The position numbers were made by a program, and so were the translations under genes. From ENR-C20 sp942493145 (GTDB lineage: Bacteria > Bacillota > Clostridia > Acetivibrionales > DTU013), in contig OW818679.1 in the NCBI GenBank assembly GCA_942493145.1, forward strand, positions 3,472,001-3,536,000: 64,000 bases of DNA, written 5' to 3'. The notes below the pieces were generated by a model that was given only the letters and a program-made list of their open reading frames with translations, was not told the origin of the DNA and ran no database searches. Below are positions 35,008-42,429 of the stretch, piece by piece (within the stretch, counting starts at the first letter, position 1; each line of letters starts with the position of its first letter).

Positions 35008-36792
35008 TCATCCGTCGGCTTCGCTTTCTTCCATGAGGTCGATGAGGTCGATGTGGTAGACATCATAGACCTCGTTCGGTTTCGGTTTGAGTCGGGTTGA
35101 AAGATACCGTCCGATATTGAAGGCATTGCGCGGATCGGCATCAGAAAGATATTTATAGTTCGGGTGTTTTGTGATGTCGTATTTGTACGAGATGAATGGC
35201 CATACTCCTCGTAATTGCAGGATACACTTGCCGCCGTCGAGAACGGCCAACTCGTCGATGCTCATCAGCTCCTTTCCAAGCTTCTGATAGTTCAGGCTGT
35301 GAGAAAACTCACGTCCCCGGCTTTCTCCTGTGTTGTAGGTGTCTATGGTCTCCTTTCCAAGCGTTTCTGAAAGCTCCTTCAAAGTAGTGCGCTCTCTTCC
35401 TCCGAGAAAGATTGTGCTGTCCATGTTGCCGATAATTGTGTCGCTGTGATCCTTGTAGAGAGCCTTCAACTGGGATTGCGCCTGCAGAAGCAGGCAGGCA
35501 GATATTTCACGACTTCGGATGGTGGCAACCAGCTTCTCCAGCTTGGGTATCTGTCCGATATTGGCAGCTTCATCAATAAGACACCGCACATGCACTGGCA
35601 GACGTCCGCCGTAGACATCATCCGCCTTGTCACACAGCTGGTTGAACAGCTGGGTATATGCCATGGAAACCAGGAAATTGAAGGTGTCATCCGTATCGCT
35701 GATGATGATGAACAGCGCGGTCTTTCGGTCTCCCAGGGTGTCCAGTTCCATTTCATCATAGGCTGTCAGCTCGCGTAATTCCTTTATGTCGAAAGGAGCA
35801 AGTCGTGCTCCACAGCTGATAAGGATGGACTTTGCCGTTTTTCCTGCAGCCAGCTTGTACTTCTTATACTGGCGCATCGCGAAATGCTCCGGATCTCTGG
35901 CTTCCAATGCTGAGAACATAAGGTCGACAGGATTTTGGAAATCCTCATCATCCTCACGCACTTCTGATGCATTGATGAATTCGATAAGCGTAGAAAAATT
36001 ACGTTCATCTTCCGGAGCTTCGTAATGGATATATCCAATGAGTGCTACATAGAGAAGGGTTTCGGCTTTTACCCAGAAATCATCTCCCGTTTTGCCCTCA
36101 CCCTTGGTATTGGCAATCAGCGTAGTCACAAGCTTCAGGATATCCTTCTCGTTCCGGATATAGGCAAACGGATTGTAATGCATGGATTTGCTGAAGTTGA
36201 TGGTGTTCAGGATTTTGATACGATAGCCTTCGCGCTGCAGCAGACTGCCGCACTCCACAACCACGCTGCCCTTTGGATCGGTGATGACATAGCTTGAATG
36301 ACACTGCATCAGGTTTGGTTTCAGCCAGTACCGGGTTTTTCCGGAACCCGATCCTCCGATGACCAGAACGTTTTTGTTCCGAGCCGTTTTCGGATCACCT
36401 GGCCGGTTGTTCATGGTCAGCTGCTCAGTCTGGGTAAGGATGATGTTGTTCCGGAAAAGGGAATCTATATATGGCTTGATGTCAATGCTGCTGCCCCAGC
36501 GGGCAGAGCCATATTCAATGTTTTTCCTGAATTTCTTAGCATTCTTCCCCTTGATATATACCGCCAGCCGGATTATTACAGCCATAACCATGCCTGTCGC
36601 AAGGTCACCGGGATGGAAGCTTGGCATAGGATTTCGGAAAGCAGCTTCAAATCCAGTCATCATATGCAGAACTTTTTGGGAAACGTCTGAACCGGCAGTT
36701 ATTCTCCATGCCTGTCCCGCTTTTGTTGCTATGAGAGCGATGGCCAGGTATGGCAGGTTGAGCAGGATCAACTTTTTCAGCATTATGTTCAT
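35008..36792 (-). CDS. virD4: VirD4-like coupling protein (TraG/TcpA type)
   Basis: This 594-aa type IV coupling protein brings the relaxase-DNA complex to the channel. It has two N-terminal membrane helices (about 5-25 and 63-83), Walker A IGGSGSGKTRYW near residue 145, Walker B VRCLIDEAANIGQ near residue 404 and the downstream TraG block (FLGGRERTTLKELSETLG). It overlaps the PcfB gene by 4 bp. All catalytic elements appear intact. Confidence 0.94.
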   Translation of the reverse strand: MNIMLKKLILLNLPYLAIALIATKAGQAWRITAGSDVSQKVLHMMTGFEAAFRNPMPSFHPGDLATGMVMAVIIRLAVYIKGKNAKKFRKNIEYGSARWGSSIDIKPYIDSLFRNNIILTQTEQLTMNNRPGDPKTARNKNVLVIGGSGSGKTRYWLKPNLMQCHSSYVITDPKGSVVVECGSLLQREGYRIKILNTINFSKSMHYNPFAYIRNEKDILKLVTTLIANTKGEGKTGDDFWVKAETLLYVALIGYIHYEAPEDERNFSTLIEFINASEVREDDEDFQNPVDLMFSALEARDPEHFAMRQYKKYKLAAGKTAKSILISCGARLAPFDIKELRELTAYDEMELDTLGDRKTALFIIISDTDDTFNFLVSMAYTQLFNQLCDKADDVYGGRLPVHVRCLIDEAANIGQIPKLEKLVATIRSREISACLLLQAQSQLKALYKDHSDTIIGNMDSTIFLGGRERTTLKELSETLGKETIDTYNTGESRGREFSHSLNYQKLGKELMSIDELAVLDGGKCILQLRGVWPFISYKYDITKHPNYKYLSDADPRNAFNIGRYLSTRLKPKPNEVYDVYHIDLIDLMEESEADG

Positions 36793-37268
36793 CTCGTCAA
36801 CTCCTTGTCCCAGTGCCTGACCTTGTCGATGACATTGGCCTTAACCAATTCCTTGAACCTGTCAAGCTGAGCAAGGATCGAAGGCTTTTCCTCCCGTTTC
36901 ATAACCTTTGCTGTGAACTCAGTAAAGGCGGCAGTCAGTGCATCTGCGTCCCTTGCCTTGAAAAACACGAGATACTTGGGCTTTGATCCTGTGATATCCT
37001 TTTTGAGTGCGTAATCTACACCATACTTCCGCGCAACCTGTTCAAAAGACTTGATGTTGCTATTTGTGATCTCAATGTTGGATACACCGGCCCCCTGTCC
37101 GACCAGCTTCTTGACCGTCTGTTTGCCATGCGGGATCTTGGATGGGCTGTCACGACTCTTTTTCATCTCAGCCATCATTTTAAGAATCGCAGTCCTGAGT
37201 ACGCTGCCCGTCATCCGGGATGTGCTTATTGCCAGAGCTACAGTCCTGTTTTCGATTTCTTCCTGCAA
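36789..37268 (-). CDS. PcfB-family conjugation protein (DUF3801)
   Basis: This 159-aa protein matches the PcfB/DUF3801 family (TVALAISTSRMTGSVLRTAI at residues 8-27; NIEITNSNIKSFEQVARKYG). In pCF10 PcfB is an accessory protein needed for relaxase recruitment to the coupling protein. Its place directly before virD4, with an ATGA overlap, is as expected. Confidence 0.88.
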   Translation of the reverse strand: MQEEIENRTVALAISTSRMTGSVLRTAILKMMAEMKKSRDSPSKIPHGKQTVKKLVGQGAGVSNIEITNSNIKSFEQVARKYGVDYALKKDITGSKPKYLVFFKARDADALTAAFTEFTAKVMKREEKPSILAQLDRFKELVKANVIDKVRHWDKELTR

Positions 37269-37301
37269 GTGGTTGCCCTCCTTTCCGTTTTGATGTCCAT
37301 C

Positions 37302-37706
37302 TTACAGTTCACAGCCTTGCGCTTTCTGCCTGTCTTTTGGTTTTTTAAGCTCATTTTTCTGCTTAACCGGAAAAGACACGATCTTGTTACCCATTCTTAT
37401 GAAAACTTCCGGGTCAGCAAATTTCTCCTTGAACTTTTCCGCCAATTCTGGCGAGAGCGAACTGAAGTCCTCTTCCCCCAGACCGCAGATCATAAAGGTT
37501 CCAGCAATGATGTCATAATCCTCAAGATTACGGTTCAAGGGCAGTCCAATGAGTTTGCCTTCTTCATTGCACACCAGCACAACAGGATCATCAAAGGGAT
37601 AAATTGCTTCGATATGTCCGCCGACCACTTTCTGAAGGGACTCCAGATCCCCGCTGATCGATGCCATGCGTGGCACTTTTTCAGGTTCAACAATAAGTAC
37701 GTCCAT
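37302..37706 (-). CDS. DUF3846-like protein
   Basis: This 134-aa protein has a DUF3846-like N-terminal part (DVLIVEPEKVPRM, LESLQKVVGGHIEAIYPFDD, ADYDI-like EDYDIIAGTF). The ATG at 37,706 is chosen (AAAGGAATAAAACA upstream); an upstream extension would run into the initiator gene and its terminator. Such proteins are common on conjugative elements, and their function is unknown. Confidence 0.75.
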   Translation of the reverse strand: MDVLIVEPEKVPRMASISGDLESLQKVVGGHIEAIYPFDDPVVLVCNEEGKLIGLPLNRNLEDYDIIAGTFMICGLGEEDFSSLSPELAEKFKEKFADPEVFIRMGNKIVSFPVKQKNELKKPKDRQKAQGCEL

Positions 37707-37734
37707 TGTTTTATTCCTTTCTAATTTGGATTTT

Positions 37735-37775
37735 TTATGAAAAAAGCCCACACCGTTTTTATCTCCGATGTGAGC
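37735..37775 (-). terminator. Rho-independent terminator overlapping the initiator gene stop
   Basis: On the minus strand GCTCACATC (37,767-37,775) pairs with GGTGTGGGC (37,746-37,754) as a 9-bp stem with two G-U pairs, followed by TTTTTT. The stop codon of the initiator-like gene lies in the loop. It would separate the parAB-initiator transcript from the transfer operon, or attenuate it. Confidence 0.7.
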
Positions 37776-38664
37776 CGCTCCCGTACAGATCATGATTTAC
37801 CAAAGATGTGTAGTAGCTGTCGATAGTAGATGGAGCGTTGAACAGTGTCGTCAGCAGATACTTTTTGATGTTGCGGACATAGGTGGTGTTTTTGTCCAAA
37901 CAGTCCATGACGTACACGATATGCGAGCTGTTCAGCCGCAGCAGCTTGTCCTTGACCAGTGATGCGGGGTAATCGTCTCCGGCGACATTGATTATTGGCC
38001 TTCTGGAACAAAGTGTCTCAGCAATGAGATCCACAATTTCGTCCAATCGATGCCGGTCGAATCGCTGAACAATGCAGTCATATTCGATGTTTGCCTTAAT
38101 GACACCAATGAAATGGAATGCTTCATCATCTTCCGTCTGATCCCATCCGTTCAATCCGCTGGTTGTCAGAGATGATATGATTGGATAAGGATTTTTTGAA
38201 TCTTTATTTACTATTTCAGTTTTTAATAAATCAGGATTTGTTCTATAAGTATTTAATTGCGTTGGATTTTCCAACGTTGGAGAATCCAATATTGAATTTT
38301 CCTGCATAGGTTTAGCCAATGTTGGATTTTCCAATACAGGCTTTAGCCGTTTAGGTGATTCATTCTGATGGGTTGGGCGTTCAAATATGACGTAGTCTGA
38401 GCCTTTGAGCTGGCCTTTGTCATTGCGTTCACGGGACCGGACAATATATCCGGCTTGCTCAAGCTCTCTGACTGCTTCCCGGATGGCATCAATGCTCTCC
38501 CTGTTAATAAGCGACAGTCCCTTTAGAGTGTAATCCCAATCCTCAGGTAAGGATAGCATCTGTGACAGCAGCCCCTTGGCTTTCAGCGAAAGCTCCCTGT
38601 TTTTCAGATGGTGATTTGCCATCACGGTATAGTCTCTCGTTTTTTCGACGCGAAAGACAGCCAA
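37759..38664 (-). CDS. Replication-initiator-like HTH protein (RepA/DUF6017 type)
   Basis: This 301-aa protein begins with the known block FRVEKTRDYTVMANHHLKN followed by a winged-helix region (LSLKAKGLLSQMLSLPEDWDY, INRESIDAIREAVRELEQAGYI). The middle is a low-complexity stretch of short repeats (ENSILDSP, LENPT and similar), and the C-terminal domain resembles DUF6017. The start is TTG, with AGGAGG 8 bp upstream. These proteins lie next to parAB on Tn1549-type elements and are thought to start replication of the excised circle. Confidence 0.82.
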   Translation of the reverse strand: MAVFRVEKTRDYTVMANHHLKNRELSLKAKGLLSQMLSLPEDWDYTLKGLSLINRESIDAIREAVRELEQAGYIVRSRERNDKGQLKGSDYVIFERPTHQNESPKRLKPVLENPTLAKPMQENSILDSPTLENPTQLNTYRTNPDLLKTEIVNKDSKNPYPIISSLTTSGLNGWDQTEDDEAFHFIGVIKANIEYDCIVQRFDRHRLDEIVDLIAETLCSRRPIINVAGDDYPASLVKDKLLRLNSSHIVYVMDCLDKNTTYVRNIKKYLLTTLFNAPSTIDSYYTSLVNHDLYGSGSHRR

Positions 38665-38786
38665 GCTGCATTCCTCCTTTGCTGATTGCTGGCCTTTTAA
38701 TCTGATTCAGCTGGTTCTTTTTTTTCTATGGTTTTTATATTTCTGCTGACTCTTAAATAGTGATTGAGTATGAATGCGATTGATAT

Positions 38787-39716
38787 TTAGCGTTCCTGTG
38801 ATTGCTGGCGCTTTTTGGACCAGCTATCCAGCAGTTTGATGATGGTTTCTTCCATCTGCTGAGGCGTGTAGGATTTTGGAAAATACTTTTTAAGTTTCTC
38901 TCCGGTTAGGGTGACCTTGTCCTGCTCCGGCTTTTTCTCTTCAGACATGATTGCAGTCATTACATCAGAAGATAGCTTCCCCTCCTGACTGAACTTTTTC
39001 AGGCGTTGCGCCTGTGACAGGGAGGGTGTGGCTTGTTCAATGTCCATGGTTTCCAGCAGTACTTTTTGTTCCTCCGGCTTGAGATATGAAAGCTCCACTG
39101 CCGGATTGAATGCGATTTTTCTTGAGTCCACAATATCCAGCAAATCCGGAATTAATTCTGTGAGCCTGATATATCGCTGAATTTGGTTTCTGCTTTCACC
39201 AGCCTGTTCGGCTAATATTTGATCCGATCTTTTTTGTGTCCCAACTTGGGACATGTTTTCTTTGGCTGGTCTTCCGGCTTGGCGTTTCATGGCTTCCAGC
39301 TTCATTTTGAATGCAAACGCCCGCTCGCTCGGCAGGATATTTTCGCGCTGAATATTGCTGTCAAACATGATAATGGTGGCCGCATCGTCATCCAGATTTC
39401 GTATAATAACCGGCATGGTATCCTTTCCTGCCAGCTCACTTGCCCTCTTCCGCCGATGCCCTGAAATCAGCTCATACCCGCCTTCTCCACGTGGGCGGAC
39501 AATGGCAGGAACCAGGACCCCCTGTTTTGCAACACTCTCAGCTGCGTCCTTCATTGTCTCATCGTCCAGCACCTTGAAAGGATGGTTTTTAAACGGGTAT
39601 AGCTCAGTCAGTGCAATATTGACCACCTTCTCCTGCTCCGCTTCTGTCCTTGTTTCTTCCGTCTGGAATATGTCATCGTAGGAGGTCAGACTTAGTTTTT
39701 TGCCGCTGGATTTCAA
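38787..39716 (-). CDS. parB: ParB-type partition protein
   Basis: This 309-aa protein has the N-terminal ParB/Srx nuclease-like domain (LTELYPFKNHPFKVLDDE, then GHRR at 86-89) and a central helix-turn-helix (ILAEQAGESRNQIQRYIRL). It binds parS-like sites and CTP in the family. The start is TTG with AAGGAGG 9 bp upstream, so the gene overlaps parA by 44 bp. It stabilises the excised or replicating element. Confidence 0.92.
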   Translation of the reverse strand: MKSSGKKLSLTSYDDIFQTEETRTEAEQEKVVNIALTELYPFKNHPFKVLDDETMKDAAESVAKQGVLVPAIVRPRGEGGYELISGHRRKRASELAGKDTMPVIIRNLDDDAATIIMFDSNIQRENILPSERAFAFKMKLEAMKRQAGRPAKENMSQVGTQKRSDQILAEQAGESRNQIQRYIRLTELIPDLLDIVDSRKIAFNPAVELSYLKPEEQKVLLETMDIEQATPSLSQAQRLKKFSQEGKLSSDVMTAIMSEEKKPEQDKVTLTGEKLKKYFPKSYTPQQMEETIIKLLDSWSKKRQQSQER

Positions 39717-40494
39717 GCTTCAGCACCTCCTTTGTTAGGTCGTGGTATGCCTCAGCAACCTTTCCTTTTGGATCGTGGGTAAAAATGCTTACGCCACAGG
39801 AGGTAGCCTCCGCTGCCCTGACTGAGTAAGGTATAACAGAATCAAACACCTTAAGCTTTGTACCATAGGTTTCTCTTAACAGATTACTTATTTCTTTTGC
39901 TTCATTCGTCCGGCTGTCCACCATGGACAATAGAATGCCATCAATCTTTAGCTTTGGATTTATCTGCTTTCGGACCTTGCTGATTGTCTGTAGAAGTTGC
40001 TCAAGACCTTTCGCAGACAGGTACTGAGCCTGAACCGGTATTAACACACTATCTGCCGCCGCAAGTGAGTTGATCGTCAGCATCCCCAGTGATGGCATAC
40101 AATCAATGAGAACATAATCATATGAATGCTTTACAGAATCCAGGTACTTTTTCAGTATCTTTTCCCGGCTCATGGCATTGACCAGTGATACCTCTACTCC
40201 TGACAACTCAATATTTGCCGGCAAAAGATCAACACCTTCCGTATGGTGCAGTATTCCTTCTCCCGGTGAGATATCTGCACCAAGAAGCATTTTGCTCATT
40301 ATAGTAGCAATTGTTAAAGGCATCTGGTCAGGGAGTGGATTTCCCATGCTGATTGTCAGGCTGCCCTGTGGATCGCAGTCTACCAACAGCACTTTTTTAC
40401 CTTCCATCACCAACCCTACACCCATATTGGCAGTTGTAGTAGTCTTCGAGACACCACCCTTTTGATTAGCAATAGCAATTACATGACATGACAT
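39673..40494 (-). CDS. parA: ParA-type partition ATPase
   Basis: This 273-aa MinD/ParA ATPase has a deviant Walker A KGGVSKTT at residues 12-19, motif A' DCDPQGSLT near 40 and Walker B VLIDCMPSLG near 128. GGAGGTGAACG precedes the ATG. It is the first gene of the element's minus-strand cluster and the last mobile gene before the chromosomal rlmD. Confidence 0.95.
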   Translation of the reverse strand: MSCHVIAIANQKGGVSKTTTTANMGVGLVMEGKKVLLVDCDPQGSLTISMGNPLPDQMPLTIATIMSKMLLGADISPGEGILHHTEGVDLLPANIELSGVEVSLVNAMSREKILKKYLDSVKHSYDYVLIDCMPSLGMLTINSLAAADSVLIPVQAQYLSAKGLEQLLQTISKVRKQINPKLKIDGILLSMVDSRTNEAKEISNLLRETYGTKLKVFDSVIPYSVRAAEATSCGVSIFTHDPKGKVAEAYHDLTKEVLKLEIQRQKTKSDLLR

Positions 40495-40839
40495 AATCGT
40501 TCACCTCCAATTTACTTTCATACGCAGAACGCTTCATGCTTCTCATCCTCCTTTGAATTTTAGAAAACAAAAAAACCGCTACTTGGTAACGGTTCATGTC
40601 GAACAGATTTGGTATTTGGTTTTCATCTTTACTACAGTCTGATATCCATGTAGGGAATCTGACTATAACTATTTCACTTCTATGTTTGTCTGGTACTGTC
40701 GGTTGACATGTTCCAACATACTATATCATAATCGCGATGCACACTTCCAACTCGTTAATCTGCTCTTTATTCTTATAATCGTCTCCATTTGCATTGAAAG
40801 CAAAAAACCTCGCAGACCGCTTAAATACTAAGATTTCAA
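40495..40839. other. ICE/chromosome boundary region
   Basis: No gene is seen. The stretch holds a minus-strand terminator (40,567-40,594), a plus-strand TTGACA (40,703-40,708) with CATAAT 18 bp on, and the small palindrome ATGTTCCAACAT (40,707-40,718). The 9-mer ACATGTTCC occurs here (40,706-40,714) and again in the rlmD 3' coding end (about 40,872-40,880), which may be chance or part of an attachment site. The element's right end should lie in this interval. Confidence 0.5.
40567..40594 (-). terminator. Rho-independent terminator between rlmD and parA
   Basis: On the minus strand AACCG-T-TAC-CAA-GTA-G-CGGTT forms a stem with one mismatch, followed by a run of seven T. It would stop transcription coming from rlmD before parA, or act as an attenuator in the parA leader. 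Confidence 0.75.
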
Positions 40840-42255
40840 CTATTTCGCCCTTTGTATTCTTATTACGCACTCCACATGTTCCGTCCAGGGGAACATGTCT
40901 ACCGGCTGTGCCTCGGCTGCTTTATAACCATTCTCATCCAGATACTTCAGATCCCTTGCCAGAGTGGATGGATTGCATGAAACATAGACTATCCTCTCAG
41001 GTCGCATTTCCACCAGCGTCCGCAACAATGCCTCTTCACATCCCTTCCTGGGGGGATCGACCACCACCACATCAGCCTTTATTCCCTGCTTGTACATTTC
41101 CGGAATGACAGTCTCCGCTTCACCAACGATAAACTCAACATTCGAAACGCCATTTATCTCTGCATTAAGCTTCGCATCCCTTACGGCATCCTCCACTACT
41201 TCAACGCCATACACCTTTGCTGCCATTTGTGATAAAAAAAGAGATATGGTTCCGATGCCGCAGTAAAGGTCGAACACAGTTTCCTTCCCTGTAAGACCGG
41301 CATACTCAAGCGCTTTTTTATATAACACTTCGGTCTGCACCGGATTCACCTGGAAAAATGACAACGGCGATATCCTGAACCTGTAAGGGCCTATCGTATC
41401 CTCGATATACTCCCTTCCGTACAGGCATATGTTCTTCTTCCCCATTATCACATTGGTCTTTTCCCTGTTAACATTAAGCATGACCGACCTGATGCCGTCT
41501 ATCCCTGCTGAATCCTTCGTCCCGGCTGTCAGGTCTTTCACCAGTTCCTCACTGTATGGGAGTTCCGCTCCGTTTATAACGATCACCGCCATTACCTCAC
41601 CTGTATGGAAGGCCGTCCTGACCATCACATGCCTTACAAGACCTTTGCCGGTGGTTTCGTCATATACCGTTATCCCATGCCTTACTATAAACGCTTTGAC
41701 TATCTGCCTTACCTTATTACTTGCTTCATCCTGTATCCTGCAATCCCCACTGTCAATTACGTCATGTGACCTTTTTGCATAAAAACCCGTTACAACAGAT
41801 CCAGTGTTCACCATATTATCAGCATCTTTGGTAGTGCCTGCAGTCATGGCAACCGGGAACTGCGCCTTGTTCCTGTATCTGAAAGGTTCCTCCATGCCTA
41901 TGGCATCATGAACCTTTATATCCACAAGCTTGCCAATACGCTTGAGATTTTCCCTGACAACTCCGGTCTTGAATTCAAGCGTCGCTCCATAATCCATGTG
42001 CTGCAGACTGCACCCGCCACAGCGCTTGTAAACGCTGCAGTACGGCTCCGTCCTTTTCTCCGAGGCATCAATTATTTTGATAAGCTTGCCGACTGCGTAG
42101 GATTTATTGAGCTTGATCACCCTGATCTCGACTGTTTCGCCTTCCAGCGCTCCGTCAACAAACACAGCAAGGCCTTCTATCCTGGCAACTCCCTGGCCTT
42201 CATGGGTAATCCCCGTTATTTTTACTGTATAATCTTTGTTTTTAACTATATCCAT
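40840..42255 (-). CDS. rlmD: 23S rRNA (uracil-5-)-methyltransferase RlmD/RumA family
   Basis: This 471-aa class I methyltransferase has an N-terminal TRAM domain (1-60), an iron-sulfur cluster motif with C73, C79 and C82 (C-x5-C-x2-C; a later Cys near 172 completes it), the SAM motif VFDLYCGIGTISLF, VDPPRKGCE, and the catalytic cysteine in YVSCNPSTLARD. It makes m5U in 23S rRNA (position by family, RlmD or RlmCD). The C-terminus HVECVIR is intact, so the adjoining ICE did not truncate it. GGGG lies 7 bp before the ATG. Confidence 0.93.
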   Translation of the reverse strand: MDIVKNKDYTVKITGITHEGQGVARIEGLAVFVDGALEGETVEIRVIKLNKSYAVGKLIKIIDASEKRTEPYCSVYKRCGGCSLQHMDYGATLEFKTGVVRENLKRIGKLVDIKVHDAIGMEEPFRYRNKAQFPVAMTAGTTKDADNMVNTGSVVTGFYAKRSHDVIDSGDCRIQDEASNKVRQIVKAFIVRHGITVYDETTGKGLVRHVMVRTAFHTGEVMAVIVINGAELPYSEELVKDLTAGTKDSAGIDGIRSVMLNVNREKTNVIMGKKNICLYGREYIEDTIGPYRFRISPLSFFQVNPVQTEVLYKKALEYAGLTGKETVFDLYCGIGTISLFLSQMAAKVYGVEVVEDAVRDAKLNAEINGVSNVEFIVGEAETVIPEMYKQGIKADVVVVDPPRKGCEEALLRTLVEMRPERIVYVSCNPSTLARDLKYLDENGYKAAEAQPVDMFPWTEHVECVIRIQRAK

Positions 42256-42280
42256 CGCTATTCCCCAATCATCTATTTGT

Positions 42281-42340
42281 TCTGGAATCTCCCGACTTTT
42301 TCAGGATTCTCCCGATTTTGTTCAGAATCCCCCCGACAAA
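42281..42340. repeat. Three 20-bp direct repeats upstream of rlmD
   Basis: Three successive units with exact 20-bp period: TCTGGAATCTCCCGACTTTT, TCAGGATTCTCCCGATTTTG and a more diverged TTCAGAATCCCCCCGACAAA. The core is GGAATCTCCCGA. They lie 26-85 bp upstream of the rlmD ATG and next to the chemoreceptor terminator. The helical phasing suggests a binding site, but a decaying tandem duplication is also possible. Confidence 0.5.
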
Positions 42341-42363
42341 AACCGCCCCTTTTTGAGGAGCGG
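42336..42363 (-). terminator. Rho-independent terminator of the chemoreceptor gene
   Basis: On the minus strand CCGCTCCT pairs with GGGGCGG across a CAAAA loop and is followed by TTTTTG, 67 bp after the chemoreceptor stop. Confidence 0.75.
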
Positions 42364-42429
42364 GTTTCATATCCTGTGCCAATTATATCAATATATTAAG
42401 GATATCAAATATTGAATATCTTATACGCC

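Larger units (their letters stand above)
1..40560. mobile_element. Tn1549/CTn-like integrative conjugative element with defence cargo (right part)
   Basis: The genes from 23,036 to 40,494 form a contiguous minus-strand conjugation and maintenance module: ParA/ParB, initiator-like protein, PcfB, VirD4, VirB6-like, PrgI, VirB4, M23 hydrolase, TopB, MobC and a MOBP relaxase. Gene content and order match what is known of Tn1549/CTn-type elements of Bacillota. The accessory genes from 1 to about 22.9 kb lie on the side of the relaxase where cargo is usual. The right boundary is inferred to be between the parA start (40,494) and the rlmD stop (40,840), because rlmD and everything beyond are core genes. 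The 3' end of rlmD/rumA is a known ICE insertion site in streptococci. No integrase was found, so the left limit and the inclusion of the first 23 kb are inference. Confidence 0.7.

Noticed and set aside
40703..40738. Plus-strand promoter TTGACA/18/CATAAT near the ICE end
   Set aside because: It points into the antisense strand of rlmD with no gene to express; mentioned only as sequence content.
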